A stretch of DNA of 64,000 bases from contig OY757904.1 in NCBI GenBank assembly GCA_963585895.1, forward strand, positions 868,407-932,406. Direction: 5' to 3'. The DNA is from Sepioteuthis lessoniana. Lineage: Eukaryota > Mollusca > Cephalopoda > Myopsida > Loliginidae. The position numbers and the translations under genes were made by a program. Of this stretch, positions 40,095-51,412 are shown in pieces; position 1 is the stretch's first letter; each line of letters begins with the position of its first letter. Below the pieces are notes generated by a model that was given only the letters and a program-made list of their open reading frames with translations, made no database searches and was not told where the DNA came from.

Positions 40095-40795
40095 CAGTGT
40101 TAGCTGATGGTTTTTCACTGGAGTTTGAGTGACAGAAGGTCTCCTCAAGTCTCCAGGACTCGTCTCAGGATTCTGGCCGTTCTTAGCAATACTGTCGTTT
40201 GGATAATCTCTACCCATCCGGCAACTTCCAGGTCCTCCAGGCCTTTTAATAATCCTTTAGTTATTGTGCCTAACGCACCAATCACAATTGGCACAATCGT
40301 TACTTTCATGTTCCACAGCTTTTTCTAGCAAGGTCGAGGTACTTATCCTTCTTTTCACTTTCCTTCAGATTTATTCTGTGGTCCACCGGGACAGCAAAGT
40401 CTACAATTTTGCAGATTCTCTTCAGAGATGAACTCATAAGAGATGTACTCTTATGGATCCCCACACATGGCCGCGCAAAAGCAGGACGACCAGCTCGAAC
40501 GTACATTCAGCAGCTATGTGAGGATACAGGCTGTTGTCCTGAAGACCTACCTAGGGCGATGAACGATAGGGAGGAGTGGCGAGAGAGGGTCAGGGATATC
40601 CGTGCTACCAGCGCGATATGATGATGATGATTATGAGGTCTGGTCTTCTGGCTAGGATTATGTGATCCGTTTGTATGTTAAAGTCCCATAGGAGTTTATG
40701 CGAGTCATTTTCTAGGACTGGTGCTGGGTTGTGCATATACCGTTTGTTTTTATGGTCCAATTGAAATTTCCTGCACATTTCCCAGGGGATCACAT
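40095..40795 (-). pseudogene. LINE C-terminal restriction-like-endonuclease fragment (copy A), interrupted
   Basis: Minus-strand translation from 40793 gives MIPWEMCRKFQLDHKNKRYM, then LLWDFNIQTDHIILARRPDL (near 40640-40700), is interrupted by another LINE end, and resumes as KRICKIVDFAVPVDHRIN. It continues in another frame as KVTIVPIVIGALGTITKGL and TARILRRVLETWGDLLSLKL. The spacing RRPDL...VDFAVP fits a PD-(D/E)xK-type nuclease core as in LINEs with a C-terminal restriction-like endonuclease. It has a frame change and is dead. The exact clade is not determined. Confidence 0.6.
40422..40636 (+). mobile_element. LINE 3' end nested in another LINE fragment
   Basis: The plus-strand frame reads FRDELIRDVLLWIPTHGRAK, GRPARTYIQQLCEDTG and WRERVRDIRATSAI, the last 70 codons of the LINE family seen at 15328-16180, followed by a GATGATGATGATTATGA tail. 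It sits inside the minus-strand restriction-like-endonuclease fragment, splitting RRPDL from KRICKIVDF, so it inserted later. Only about 215 bp of 3' end is present, typical of severe 5' truncation. Target-site duplications are not obvious. Confidence 0.85.
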
Positions 40796-40814
40796 TATTA
40801 TTTTTTTTTTTCCT

Positions 40815-41300
40815 CCCAGTTTTTCATAAAAATTTTAACTGGTAGATTTTCAAGGAAGTCTGAGTGACAGCTAGTCTCTTAAGGTCTCCAGGACTCTCCT
40901 AAGTATCCTTGTTGATCTCAACTGCACTGTGGTCTGAATAGTCTTGATTCTTAATCTTAATCTCATTTCCCCTTGTCTCTTTTCCATATTTTTTGAGACC
41001 TTCTAAAGACACATCAACTACAATTAGTAACACTGTCACCTACATTATTCGACAGTTTTTTTAGTTCTCTGGCAACATTCAAGTATTTTTCTATCTTTTT
41101 GCTTTTTTTCATTTTCACCCTATTCTTCACTGGAACGACAAAATTCACCTGTTGAGAAGTTCCTTTCTTCTTGTTAATTAACACTAAGTCTGGTCATCTG
41201 GCCGCAATTTGGTTATCTGTTTGTATTCCAAAGTGGCCAGGCAAAAATTATTGTTGGCTTTGGCTGATATATTCTTCAGCCTTCTGAAAATGAATAGGAG
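40815..41300 (-). pseudogene. LINE restriction-like-endonuclease fragment (copy B), more decayed
   Basis: Minus-strand pieces in several frames mirror copy A: FGIQTDNQIAA near 41190-41225, LVLINKKKGTSQ, QVNFVVPVKNRVKMKKSKK and KYLNVARELKK, then TRILRRVLET near 40890. It lies directly upstream (in minus sense) of copy A in the same orientation, so the two are head to tail. Many frame changes make it older than copy A, or part of a different insertion. Confidence 0.5.
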
Positions 41301-42138
41301 TTTACTATTACCAGTAATTCTTGATTTGGGTCTCAGAAATTTCTGCTGGCAACGTCGATATGCATATTCTTTTATAGATTAAAAAAGAAGAAAGATATAC
41401 AGAGTAGATTGATAAATACATTGTTCTCAATACAATGCACAGTTTTCGGGATTTAGCGTTTACCCCCCCCCTTTTTTTTTACTTTGCGGCATTCTTGTGT
41501 TGTTTTTCTTTTACTGAACAACCTTACAGACTCTTATTTATCTTCTTCCCTCACGCACTCCTCTGAGATTTCATATCTGTTATTTGGATCTTATCTTAGT
41601 GAAGGTGACGTACTCCTTTTTCTTTCTAAATATGTTCAGCCATATCCGACTTCGTCAGATCTCCTCGGATTACGCCTTACCATTGTTCTTCGAGTTCAAA
41701 ATGAAGCAAGAAGAAAATATAACACAGTTACCATTTGCTGCTGTTTTCTGGAGCAACACTAATACTGAGAACCAATATACTTATTCCTCGATTTCTAGAG
41801 AACATGACTGACGATAAGGTAGAGTGGAAAATCATTTTTTTCTCCTAAAAGTATTGACGCGAAAATAATGTCAGTGGTCGGACTCGGTTCAACGATCGCA
41901 TTTTATAAGGCGACACGAAAGACATCAGTTTTATGAATACACCTACACATACATATTCATACACGTACGTATACATGCACCCAAACGCAGATCTGTTTAT
42001 AAAATATCAAGTGTGTGCAAAGGGCAATGTAAAGCCTAATCGCTCGCACACATATGTAGATGCATAAACATTTATGTAAGTTTGTATGTATATGTGCGAG
42101 AACATGTCTGTATGGGTTTTGTATCTTTCTGAAAGAGA
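41301..42138. other. Intergenic stretch, nothing recognised
   Basis: Two overlapping plus-strand frames (41484-41811) show no domain or splice context that I can support. Confidence 0.4.
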
Positions 42139-42205
<67 letters not shown>

Positions 42206-42218
42206 TATATATATATAT
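42139..42218 (+). repeat. Compound (CA)n(TA)n microsatellite
   Basis: CA tract with one AAA interruption passing into TA. Confidence 0.96.
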
Positions 42219-42535
42219 AATCATATTACAAACCAAAAAGCGACGATATTAAATTGTAATTTATTTTGTGGGAGAACAGATTTCCTTCAATTTCCATTTT
42301 GAATTGTGTCGAGTTTTTTGTCACTTCGGTAACAAAATTCTTCCACTCAGTTAATCTCGTACCTTTAGTTCCGTTATACATCGATTCTGCCTTTAATATA
42401 CTTTTTGTTGCTGCTGCTAATTCTTATGCTGATCAGTCCTTTTCTTTATTCTTCCAAATTTAGAACGGTGGAAGAAAGAACGGTAAAAGTATAAAATCGA
42501 AATAGAAAATTACGTTTGTAATGAAGAGAAAAAGC

Positions 42536-42539
42536 GTGT

Positions 42540-42635
<96 letters not shown>

Positions 42636-42655
42636 ATATATATATATATAGATAG
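42536..42655 (+). repeat. Compound (GT)n(GA)n(TA)n microsatellite
   Basis: GT 42536-42577, GA 42583-42632, TA and GATA to 42660. Confidence 0.95.
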
Positions 42656-42659
42656 ATAG

Positions 42660-43857
42660 ATAAAAGTTCTTGATAACCAAATCCAAATTCACTGAAATGA
42701 GTTCAGACAAGTTTGCGAGAAAAGATACTTAATAAACTTAGTTTAGATTGGCACATGACCAGGTAGGAGTTAGGAATACTGAGTTGCTTATCTGTTCTGA
42801 AAATCAGCATCCGAAACACTGAGATATCCCACCCCACCCGGCAAAGAGAACTGAAGGAAAACACAACTATCTCAATCATGAGGTAAGCCAATGTCCAGTG
42901 AGAATAACTGACCACTCATTGCTATCATGACCCTTCCACTATTCTAAAACTGAAAAGAATTCGGTCTATGAATGAATGGATATTTATCAAGTCTGGCACA
43001 GATCCAATGCCTATGAAAGAACAAGGAAGATTAAGTATAAGAATGAAAGAAAAACACAACCCCCACAAAAAAGAGATGGAAGATATTCATCGAAAACTAT
43101 GTAAAAGTATTTATATATATGTATATATATGTGTGTATAAGTGTGTGCGTGCGTAAAGTTTGATTAATAATGCTAACAAGATAAGAAGGAGCAGGAGGAA
43201 TATAAAAAAGTTTGAATATAAAAAAGTGAAGAGAATGGAATAATGAGGAGGAGGGGGAGGGAGGAGGAGGAGAGGAAGAAATTTTATAAGGAAGAAAGCG
43301 GGAAATACGCAATAAAGTATAAATATTTGTGAAAGATTTGACTTAGATCTATCCATCTACCGACAAACTTACGAAGAAATGAGAGATTTTGGTGAATCTG
43401 CCAAGATGATAAAAATAAGTGGAAAAGTGGATTAATCAAACACTTACAATTGATTTAGAGGTAATATTTCGTTCTTCATTCGCAGAACTTTTTCTGACGA
43501 AACATTTTTTGAATTTTTCTACTTTTTAGCAATTTGTGGAAATAGATGAAAAAAGGAGAAAATAAACGTATAAAGGGAGGGAAAGGGTATAAAAACTAGA
43601 GGCAGATAAGGAAAGAATTGGGAGGGAAGTAGATATGGGTTTAGATGATGGTGGTAGTGGTTAATGGTTTTGACTGACTGTTTGGGTATATGGTGGAAGG
43701 TAGGAGACATCGAGTGTATCAGGTTTGATCGGAGATTTGATCAGATAGAGGTGGATTAATTTTAGCGAAAAAAAGAAAGAGGGAAGGGATGGAGGGAGCA
43801 GGGGCTCATGCGTATCCTGTTTCATCAAAGACATTGACTATAATGGAGTATCTAAGT
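42660..43857. other. Intergenic stretch; purine-rich on plus strand
   Basis: A GGAGGAGG-rich run lies at 43240-43280. Small frames only; nothing recognised. Confidence 0.45.
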
Positions 43858-43915
43858 GGAAAGAAAGAAAGAAAGAAAGAAAGAAGGAAAGAAAGAAAAA
43901 GAAAAGTAAAGAATT
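43858..43915 (+). repeat. (GAAA)n repeat
   Basis: GAAA tetranucleotides with a few interruptions. Confidence 0.9.
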
Positions 43916-43934
43916 GCCCATAGTAAAGTAGTAT

Positions 43935-44580
43935 TGAGTGAAAAATGTCTTAGTTTTCTGAATTTTTTTGCTGGATTTTTATCCATTCTCTATTTTGATA
44001 TTGTTTTCGTGTAATATAATGTTTGCCAAGTAGGGTAAAATCTGATAGAACCTGAGGCGTTGTTTCATATTGTTTGTTTTGGAAATGACTGCAGAGTCCA
44101 ACAATCTGCGGGATTTTTTGCAATGTATTGGTTTGATTAGAGTGGCTTGGAAATGTGTGTTTGAGATCAAACATGTGGTAGAAAAGGACATTTGGGTCAT
44201 CATTTAATTTGATTGATCGTTTGTGTCCATAGATTCTTTTTTCTAGACTTCCTTGAGTTTCGCCGATGTGATGTTTGTTATAATCTTTGCATAGAATAGA
44301 ATATATACCTGCATGAGAAGTGGTTTCGTTGTTGGTTTATTTCAAAATGTTAGTGAGATTTTTAATGGTTTGTGATGATTGCTATTCCTATTTGGTTAAT
44401 TTGTCATAGAGAGGTTTGTTATGTGTTAGTGGGTAGAGAGATAGGTGTGTGGGTAATGAGAATCGTGGGAGTGTTTTTCTTAAGTTTATTTGATGATTGT
44501 AAATTGAGAGCTTTTTTTCTAGCGTTTAATATGAAAAACTTTGGACATTTTAGACTTTTAAGGGAGAGTTAAAAGTAGTT
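43935..44580 (-). mobile_element. Penelope-like retroelement fragment (second lineage), broken
   Basis: Minus-strand translation between about 44350 and 43950 shows a GIY-YIG endonuclease region (AGIYSILCKDYNKHHIGET, QGSLEKRIYGHKRSIKL, then FYHMFDLKHTF) as found at the C terminus of Penelope-like elements. Upstream, to about 44580, lies a linker-like segment. The endonuclease differs clearly from the one at 18890-18985, so a different Penelope lineage is represented. Only the 3' part is present and it is broken in a few places. It is a fossil fragment. Confidence 0.7.
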
Positions 44581-44625
44581 AGATTCTTCATCTAGGTGTT
44601 GTGGGCTGCATATTCTTAGTGCTTG

Positions 44626-44628
<3 letters not shown>

Positions 44629-44710
<82 letters not shown>
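44629..44710 (+). repeat. Compound (CA)n(TA)n microsatellite
   Basis: CA 44629-44676, TA 44678-44710. Confidence 0.96.
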
Positions 44711-44714
<4 letters not shown>

Positions 44715-44857
44715 CGATCATGAATAAGTACATCCATAAAAGTTTTCTAAAGCAAAGATTTTAAAATCTGGTGTTTATTGTTTCTATTTGAAATTATACG
44801 GTAAAAAATGGATATTGTTTGGTATTGATCATTACATATGAATATACAACAGTCCGT

Positions 44858-44861
<4 letters not shown>

Positions 44862-44956
<95 letters not shown>
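44862..44956 (+). repeat. Compound (CA)n(TA)n microsatellite
   Basis: CA 44862-44938, TA 44939-44956. Confidence 0.97.
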
Positions 44957-46341
44957 AGTATTTAACAGGGTTTCAATTCTTCTAGAGTTTGGTAATAAAC
45001 AGTGCCAAATAATATCCGTTTTGATAGTGTAGTTTATTGTGGAAATAACAAAATCCGGGCATGTTCGAAGAAAATTATCTCTCATAAAAATTATCTAGGG
45101 TGTATTTATTTCTGGGAGATATGTATCTATATTTTTCGACCTCTTTTATTCTGTCCATTGTAATTTCCAAAACAAGTATACTAATTTTCTAAAGTGTATA
45201 TGCTTGTATATGATGGGGTGATGAATTATTTGACCCAGCGGAATCGAAACTGAATGATTGATGCGATATTGTATAAATATATGATAGAAAGTCTAAGGTT
45301 TAGTTATTCTTTGTCTTTGACTTTTCTCTCTTTTGGTGATTTGACTGAAAACACCTTGACTCGACGAAGATCGTCGTTCTGTTAACATAGTCGAAACCGA
45401 CATCTCATTGTTGATAAAATGCTCCCGACTACACAGCCATGTTTTGAATTTCCCCATCTCTTAAAAAATTAACCCAAGTATTAGTAGCCGAAAGATCTTT
45501 CGATGATGTTTATCTAAAAAACAAACTAACAAAAACAAAAAACAAAAAAACAAAAACAAAACAAAAAAGCAAAAAACAAAACAAAAAACAAAACAAAACC
45601 AATCAACAAACAAAATCTTATGATATTCAATGTTCTCAAGATTTAGTAAAAAATACCGGGCAAATATTAATGTTTCCTTTGAATTATATTAGGAACATTT
45701 TTAAAGCGTTTTTTGGTCAGCACTTTATTTGTTTTTAAAAACTGTTTTCGGAAAATTTATTTTTTGTGAAAATCATTGTTGGATGCACATTTTCCAATAA
45801 TAATTCCTTAACTTTTGAAAAATTTAAAAGAATTTTCGACAATTGATCTCTTGAGCATCTGATGATGATAACAGAACGTTGCAGAGTTTGAAAAGCTCTG
45901 GAATACATAATTGAGAAGTGATGATTTTGAATCAACACAAAATACATGAAAAAATTAAAGAAGATTAAGTCTGTTTAACATTGTTTAGAAATCTTAAGAA
46001 CAATTTGGAAGCTTGAAAAATGGGTTCCATAAGAATTTATGAGGAGGTATATCGGTCAGCATTTAATCTCTTGGAATAAAAATAGATTTATTACAAAAAC
46101 TTAAATCGAAGAAATCGTCGATCGATCTAGAAATATCTTCAGTATTAATAAAAATAACTTCCGTAAAAACAACAACAAAACAAAACAAAACAAAAATATA
46201 GACTAGAAGTAAAAGGAAGAAAAAAATGCAAAACAAAACAAAAAAAGAACAAAGGAGGACAAAATCAACCCTCTACTCTTGAAAATATATATGTGCACTC
46301 GTGTTTGTATAAATGAATTTACATTCATGTATACGTGCGCG

Positions 46342-46378
<37 letters not shown>

Positions 46379-46677
46379 AATACATTCTTATATATACTAA
46401 AAAAGCATTTACATAGACTAGAGTGCTTCATGGTCAATTAACTCCATTGGGACATTCACCGATAAAAATCTGGAAATAAACAGAATCAAAACAATCTAAA
46501 TCTTTACTATTAAAAGCACAGCCTGAACTAAACCATTCAAATATCCTGAAGAAGACGGAACAACATGAAACACGTGTAGAGCACAGGTAGATGAAATGAT
46601 AAAAACCTAAACACCAAACTTCAAATCATTTGCGGGCCTATTCATTTAAAAATATTTACTTTTTTCTCATTGGATCG

Positions 46678-46683
<6 letters not shown>
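44957..46683. other. AT-rich stretch with two element-end-like motifs
   Basis: At 45360-45400 CGACGAAGATCGTCG (a perfect small hairpin) is followed by GTCGAAACCGAC. At 46552-46585 CCTGAAGAAGACGG is followed by CATGAAACACGTG. Both look like 3' ends of Penelope-type or related retroelements. CAAAA-type simple repeats lie at 45525-45615 and 46170-46200, and a short CA tract at 46347-46376. No gene is recognised. Confidence 0.35.

Positions 46684-46724
<41 letters not shown>
46684..46724 (+). repeat. (TA)n microsatellite
   Basis: About 20 TA dinucleotides next to the tail end of a minus-strand LINE. Confidence 0.95.
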
Positions 46725-46727
<3 letters not shown>

Positions 46728-46744
46728 CTTGGAGGGTAATATGA

Positions 46745-48210
46745 TACATCATCATCATCATGATGATCATCATCAAATTGACACAGCAAGGAGTTTCCTG
46801 ACTTTCTTTAGCTACCCATCTCAATCATTCATCGCTACTAGTAGGTCTTCCAGACTGCATCCAGTGTCCGCATAGAGCTAGCCGGCCAACACTGGCGTAT
46901 CTATGCGTTGGAGACCATAAGAGAACGTCATTGATGAGTTCTTCCCAACTTCTTCAGCAGAGCACCCCGCATGTCTTATTTGGATGGTTTGTGAGAGGGG
47001 AAGTTGGTGGCCATGTAATTGTGGTTTTATTTGGTGTGATTTATTCAGGATTTATTCAAAACAGCATGTAGCAATCTTGTGATGTTCCCATCTAGCCTTT
47101 TCTTCATGAGTTTCGTTAGCGTATTATGGTGCATCGATACAGTCGAATTGACACAACCGTATCTTGGAAGAAATCCCGTCTCATTTTATCAGAGATCAGA
47201 TTTCCATATCCAATAGCAGGACAAAATTTTACTAGGCGTATGGTGACATTATTTTCAGTAGATGAGATGTTACTGCCGAAGTATGTAAACTTGTCTAATA
47301 ATTTTAGGAGCTTAATACATAAACTCTTTTATCTGCGTTCACGAAGAGGTCAAAGTTTCCTGCTGCTTATTCCAGACTATATAGTTGGGATTCGGTTTGG
47401 ACAGGTGTATTTGCCAGAAGCGGTAGATCTACGTCTGTTATAGTTTCTGCTACTTGCTTTTTTCTTTATAATGTGAAACCATTTTCTTTTATATATTGCT
47501 GTTCGAAGTTTTTGTAGTCTAGGCAAATTATAATCTTATATGGTGCTAATGTATCTCTTTGCAAAACTTCAGCGACAGTCGGTTTCGCCATCAGCTGAGT
47601 GAACTGTTTACGTGTTTTTTTAGAGCATCATTAGAGCTGTATCTGTTTCTTTCGGGAGATCATATGTTAGAGGTATTTGTTCTATTATTCCTTTGTGTAT
47701 TGAATCAAATGCTTTGGAGAAATCTACGAACAATAATGTTGCCTTGAGATTTTTTGCAAATACTACTTCGAAAATTCGACTGATTGACAGAATCTGTGAG
47801 GTTTTGGATCGATTCTTCCGAGAGCTGTACTGATTTTCCTAAGAATTTTTTGTCGAAGGGCATTATAAACACTAGCAGTTAGATTTAAGGCTTTATAGTT
47901 CTTAATACCGCGGTTGCTTTTTGTTTATTTCTCTTTCATTTTGTTTACAGTGTTTCATAATCGAAATATTTCATCAAATTTCTTTGTTTTCCGAATTTCA
48001 GGAGGTATTTCCTCGAGACTTGCAGCTTTTCTGCTTTTATTTTTTTTAATACTGCATCAAGTTCTTCCTCTGTAAACTCTTCAAGTTTGATGCAAATTAA
48101 TTTTTTGATCGGTTTATCTGAGACTTCAGGGATTTTGGAGTAGATTCTTGCCTCATCTAAAGTTTTTCTTTTTGGCTGGTCGCTTTTTGTTATGCTGTCG
48201 AAGTCCCTTT
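46745..48210 (-). mobile_element. LINE, minus strand, about 1.45 kb, decayed (same family as 15328)
   Basis: Read on the minus strand it starts near 48200 with SKIPEVSDKPIKKL and EFTEEELDAVLKKIKAEK (about 48076-48020), the region ahead of the reverse transcriptase. It then gives KNLKATLLFVDFSKAFDSIH-like sequence (about 47700), LDKFTYFGSNISST (about 47307-47265), SDKMRRDFFQD (about 47195-47163), a RHAGCSAEEVGKN block near 46970, and a CATCATCAT (i.e. GAT/ATG) tail at 46749-46775. The order matches the plus-strand copy at 15328-16180, with extra 5' sequence. Stops and frame changes are frequent, the YADD region is not cleanly readable, and short frames called on either strand here are fragments of it. 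It is older than the 15328 copy. Confidence 0.8.
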
Positions 48211-48233
48211 CTTTCTGGTCACTTATATGTTTA

Positions 48234-48264
<31 letters not shown>

Positions 48265-48300
48265 GTGCGCGCGCGTGTTTTGAGCGTGTGTGTGTGTGTC
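48234..48300 (+). repeat. (GT)n microsatellite, interrupted
   Basis: GT tract with GC interruptions at the 5' edge of the minus-strand LINE. Confidence 0.9.
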
Positions 48301-48534
48301 CAAAAACATGAATTGTATTGTGTAACCACCCCAAGAAGTTTAAAACCGTTCAAGTGTTAGAGGTGATGATAACAGTATTAGTTAAGTGGCGTTGTATAGA
48401 TATTTATACAGTTTTTTATGCCTTCTTTCACTAATCTGAAGCATATTCCTAAGTATCAATGTAGACTTCAGCGATGCTGTGCCTTTATCGAATGTTTAAA
48501 TCGCTAAATTTTAATATTTTTTGCACAATTCCAG

Positions 48535-48785
48535 TCTTCTTCTTCTTCTTCTTCTTCTTCTTCTTCTTCTTCTTCTTCTTCTTCTTCTTCTTCTTCTTCT
48601 TCTTCTTCTTCTTCTTCTTCTTCTTCTTCTTCTTCTTCTTCTTCTTCTTCTTCTTCTTCTTCTTCTTCTTCTTCTTCTTCTTCTTCTTCTTCTTCTTCTT
48701 CTTCTTCTTCTTCTTCTTCTTCTTCTTCTTCTTCTTCTTCTTCTTCTTCTTCTTCTTCTTCTTCTTCTTCTTCTTCTTCTTCTTC
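48535..48785 (+). repeat. (TTC)n / (GAA)n, 251 bp uninterrupted
   Basis: About 83 perfect TTC triplets, flanked on both sides by CACAATT (with CCAG between it and the tract on the left). This is a homopyrimidine/homopurine mirror repeat able in principle to form triplex (H-) DNA. The poly-Phe, poly-Leu and poly-Lys frames here are translations of the repeat. Confidence 0.99.
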
Positions 48786-51179
48786 ACAATTATTTAAAAA
48801 ACAGTATTCAAACTTTGTAATCGCTCTGTTTCGGATTGTATCTCTCTTTCTCTCCCTCCTTTTTTCCTCTTTCTCTCTCCTTTTTTTAGCATTAATGAAC
48901 AGAATAAATCTCTATGCCTCAAGCTCTATTTCTTCAGTTGGATTCAATTTACTTTTTTTACTTTGCATGGATGTACTGCAATATACAAGTAGCTACAATT
49001 CATTAACGACAAGTATTTATTTAGACTCATGTTATCTATCTATCTATCTATCTATCTATCCTCAAATGAATAACATGCTAAGTGATAAAGTCAAAAACTG
49101 ACTAAGATAAAAATACCTCTTCCTCATTGTATTTGGTTCATTATTTTCGTTACCATCATCGAAATTTAACTGACGATGTGATAGGAAATCAAATTATATT
49201 CCTGTATCTGTCATATATCGAGAGTTTATATACTTTTTCTTTCTATTTATTGACTGACCCAGAAACATTGGGGGAGCTAAATGACTAGAGACCGGACAGA
49301 CTACAATTTAACTGTAAGTCCAAAATAATTAATATTAGCACATATGGATGCACAAAAGGGAAATATATCTTAATAAACTTAATCTGATATGGAGCGAAAG
49401 GAGAATAATAAAGAGGCAATCAATCTTAAGACCAGTTTTTCACCTAAAAACAAAGGGTCGTTCATTACACGAGAGAATTTTTTGAATCGTCGAATCTTCA
49501 CTTGTTTCTTGGACTAACCTTACAGTAACTTACTTTCAAAATGACCCGGCAGTGCCTTTACTTAAACAAAGGTTATTAGTTTAAACAAAAAAGCAAATAA
49601 TGCCTCTCAAGCGTATTCAATCGATTTCATAGGTAATTATAATAATATCAATGCTATTGTGTATCAATGGTAGCGTTTTAGTATATTTGGAATGGCTGGG
49701 TAAACATGTTAAGCTACATTAAAGTCTAGACTACATTGTTTATTTACGATATTGCATTGATTTTGATCGTATTACCGAAGTTTTAAAAGTATAAATAAAT
49801 ATTTGAATGGTTTATCTTTATATCATTGGATGTTAAAGAAATATTTTATAGGCTGGCCAAGCCAAAAAGTAAGGATCATTCATTACATGCAATTAATCAT
49901 GAAGACACTTTGTCGAGGGTAAAAATTAGGAGTAGTTCATTGCACAAAGTCGTTTATTATTCGAGTAGATACAATAATCCTTATTTATTCAGCCTGATCT
50001 TAGGGGTCTGTATTCAAATATAAACACGTACACGATAGAATCTTGTGACTAAACAAATTAAAACTAACAATGAATAAGTAATTTAAAACGAAGAATGAAC
50101 AAGTAAATTTCTGAAACAAGCAACATTTTCAAAAAATTTATAATTCACAGCTAAAGTGATATGATGTGATTTCCTCTGTCAGCTGATGGTGAAGTCAAAC
50201 ATAGTTGTCTTCTTCAGGATCAACAACTTTTAATTACTAAAAGAATTTCCACCTTAACTGGACCAGAGTTAAGTTATATTTTAATAAAGTTTAAGTAAAG
50301 CAATTACTTTGTTCGTCTTTTATTACAGCCGGTGTGAGCAAAATCAAGTATGCATCAAGTGAGTAGCTAGACATGTTACGTAAAATTCATAAAAGAGGCC
50401 AATCTTATGTGATGAGCAGCGCGCCAATGAAAACAAAACGCTGTTAGAGCCTGCTGAAAAGATTAAAGTCATCGAGAGAAAAGAAATAGAGGCAGTAGAG
50501 AAGAAAGCTGATTTCCTAATATTTGATTAAATAAATTCTCTTTGTGTTATGACACAGACATGTCCGTATTTTAACAGTGGATTGGGAAACTGTTTGTACT
50601 GTTAACGATCAGTTATTTGCTAAAAATATAAAAGGTGTCAATTCTAATTAACATTGCACTTATAGAACTGAGACTTTTATTTCTATTAGGCCAAAGAGTT
50701 TAGATTTCTTGTTGTTTTTGTGAAGATGCTTGAAGGAAGTATTTGACGATGAGTGTCGATGTAAAAGAAAACTTTGTTGACTTAACGGCAATGGATGATT
50801 TAGAAAATCAACTTACATTGATCTATCTACGTAGCTATATTTCATATTATTTTTCTTTGTGTAGATTGTCTGAACTGCGTAACACAGCAATTTGAAAACA
50901 AGTACAAGGGTGACAATCACTCACATCTATAATAAATAAATAAATAAATAAATAAAAAGAGAAGAAAATGAAAAAAGGAGAAGAAACAAATCTAAATCCC
51001 TGATATTGGTTTGAAGTGGTGTCTTCAATTTTTGTTTTTTAAATTTCTTTATTGAAAATGGAGGATAGAAAGGGCAGAAATGATTGTGAAAGGACCTAAT
51101 TCTTTTTAGCTTCCCGAATTTAAATATCCTGAAATCTGTTTAATATTTTTGCAATAAAATTTAAGTTTTCTGTATTAAC

Positions 51180-51180
<1 letters not shown>
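48786..51180. other. AT-rich stretch; short coding-like segment
   Basis: TATC repeat at 49038-49060 and AAAT repeat at about 50932-50956. A plus-strand segment around 50441-50530 reads KTLLEPAEKIKVIERKEIEA then VEKKADFLIFD and has helix-forming composition, with a polypyrimidine-AG (TTTTATTACAG) about 110 bp upstream. It is too short to call a gene. Confidence 0.3.

Positions 51181-51226
<46 letters not shown>
51181..51226 (+). repeat. (TATC)n microsatellite
   Basis: Eleven TATC units. Confidence 0.96.
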
Positions 51227-51412
51227 AACAAGATGCCACCCAAAAGTTCACCTAATTTTAATAGATTGAACAGTTTGGTCATTTGTAAAGTTTTTAATCT
51301 TTTCTCAGACACTTTGCATATCTTTCAAAATCTCTCCATTTGGTAATAAAGAATCTGTTTTACATTAATGATCAAAATCTACGGCAAAGAAACTGTTGCC
51401 AATATATATATA
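51227..51412. other. Short AT-rich spacer
   Basis: Nothing recognised; ends in a short TA run beside the Tc1-like left end. Confidence 0.4.

Noticed and set aside
40107-40328. 73-codon plus-strand frame
   Set aside because: Antisense shadow of the minus-strand LINE endonuclease fragment.
47126-47443. 105-codon plus-strand frame
   Set aside because: Antisense shadow of the decayed minus-strand LINE.
48474-48820. Poly-Phe, poly-Leu and poly-Lys frames
   Set aside because: Translations of the TTC/GAA tract.
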